From the NCBI RefSeq assembly GCF_000340215.1, contig NW_006921533.1, forward strand, positions 8,189,755-8,253,754: a stretch of 64,000 bases of DNA. Reading direction: 5' to 3'. Every line of letters starts with the position of its first letter. Position 1 is the first letter of the stretch. The notes under the pieces were generated by a model. That model saw only the letters and a list, made by a program, of their open reading frames with translations. It had not been told where the DNA came from and ran no database searches. Positions 63,216 through 64,000 of this stretch are shown one piece after another. The translations under genes were made by a program, and so were the position numbers. This DNA is from Pseudocercospora fijiensis CIRAD86 (Eukaryota > Ascomycota > Dothideomycetes > Mycosphaerellales > Mycosphaerellaceae).

Positions 63216-63615
63216 ACTCGGCGCTACGATACTATTTACTATATAGCGCTACTATTATACGTGCGGAGCTAGACTATAGTTAGGGCAAAGGCGTAGACAA
63301 GGTTAACCTCGAAATAAGAACTACGCCGGCGATAAGGAGCATCGCGAGGAGGACGCTACGGCTACGGCTATCGCGGGCCTCTAGTAGAACAAGAAGCCAA
63401 ACCCTATCTACTACTCGGCGCCGCTATTATACTACGGAGTAAGATTATAGCTAGGGCAAAGGCGTAGGTAAAGTTAAGCTCGAGACACGAACTACGGCTA
63501 CGGCTATCGCGGGCCTCTAGTAGAACAAGAACCTAAACCCTATCTACTACGCGGCGCCGCTATTATACTACGGAGCTAGATTATAGCTAGGTTAAAGGCG
63601 GCAAGAGCATCGCGG
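63216..63615. repeat. Tandem array of about 136-170-bp units
   Basis: Three copies: one starting near 63216-63247 (longer, with extra bases), one near 63414 and one near 63550 (partial). They share CGGCGCCGCTATTATACTAC and CTACGGCTACGGCTATCGCG blocks. The offset between the last two is 136 bases. Confidence 0.8.
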
Positions 63616-63686
63616 GAGGACAACCGAGTCGCCTAACTTACTCTCGGAGTATCCTACAACTATACCTTTATTATTCTCGCTATACA

Positions 63687-63818
63687 TTGCTCCGACGTAT
63701 GTAACCTAGCGTAATGCCGTTAGGTTGGATAATAAGGGACCGTTTACCTCTAGCCGAACAAACGGTCCCTTATTATCTAACCTAACGGCATTACGCTAGA
63801 TTGTATACGTTAGAGCAA
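63687..63818. repeat. Long palindrome, 59-base arms, 14-base loop
   Basis: Arms 63687-63745 and 63760-63818 are complementary, with the innermost 40 bases differing at one position. All mismatches are transitions of the kind RIP makes. It could be a miniature inverted-repeat transposon or the folded end of a larger element. No target duplication is obvious at its edges. Confidence 0.9.
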
Positions 63819-64000
63819 AAAGCTGTTTACAGTTAAGGTTAGGCCTATTATCGGCTTCGCGAAGGCTACCGACAAGATATAGGTTTAGCGTTTTAGTAAT
63901 ACTAACTAGGTTAGATTCCGCCTTGCCGACTATAGTATCCTAAATGCTATAACGCGACAGATTACTATAAATAATTACTTCCGTTAATACTACGGAATTA

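Overview
The window looks like a chromosomal segment of a filamentous ascomycete (Pezizomycotina, most likely a Dothideomycete). The genes have short introns of about 50-80 bases with GTAAGT-type donors and CTAAC or CTGAC branch points, and the proteins are typical of that group. Two repeat blocks, 0.5-10.6 kb and 46-64 kb, carry an extreme signature of repeat-induced point mutation (RIP). CpA and TpG are almost absent, TpA is abundant, CpG is retained, and coding remnants are full of TAG/TAA stops where CAG, CAA or TGG would be expected.

Layout. (1) 0.5-10.6 kb: a Mutator-like (MULE) DNA transposon with about 60-bp terminal inverted repeats, split by a nested Ty3/gypsy retrotransposon (1.18-7.90 kb, 187-bp LTRs). 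Both are dead by RIP. (2) 11.1-45.0 kb: a gene island of nine confident genes. They are a SPOUT RNA methyltransferase, a Gal80-like oxidoreductase, an acetate-transporter-family membrane protein, a divergent Ded1-type DEAD-box helicase, an F-box protein, a Tea1/KelA kelch polarity protein, a PAP2-family membrane protein, an MFS sugar transporter and a fungal rhodopsin-fold membrane protein. A 1-kb RIP-altered patch (25.0-26.0 kb) and a 0.2-kb one (40.3-40.5 kb) interrupt it. (3) 46.0-52.5 kb: a second dead gypsy element on the minus strand. (4) 52.6-62.3 kb: a divergent pair of very large dead genes, an unidentified one on the minus strand and an SNF2-like helicase on the plus strand. (5) 62.3-64.0 kb: tandem repeats and a long palindrome.

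Exon structures were assembled by hand from splice signals. For all multi-exon genes the joined length is a multiple of three and the reading frame continues through each junction, so those models are fairly firm. The Gal80-like gene and the acetate-transporter-family gene share an 861-bp divergent promoter region, and a sugar transporter lies about 26 kb away. The other neighbours have unrelated housekeeping, polarity or membrane roles and do not look like a biosynthetic cluster.

The most unusual item is the divergent SNF2-like/unknown gene pair. Its RIP damage implies it was once multicopy, so it may be a poorly described large mobile element. No CRISPR array, rRNA gene or intact tRNA gene was seen.
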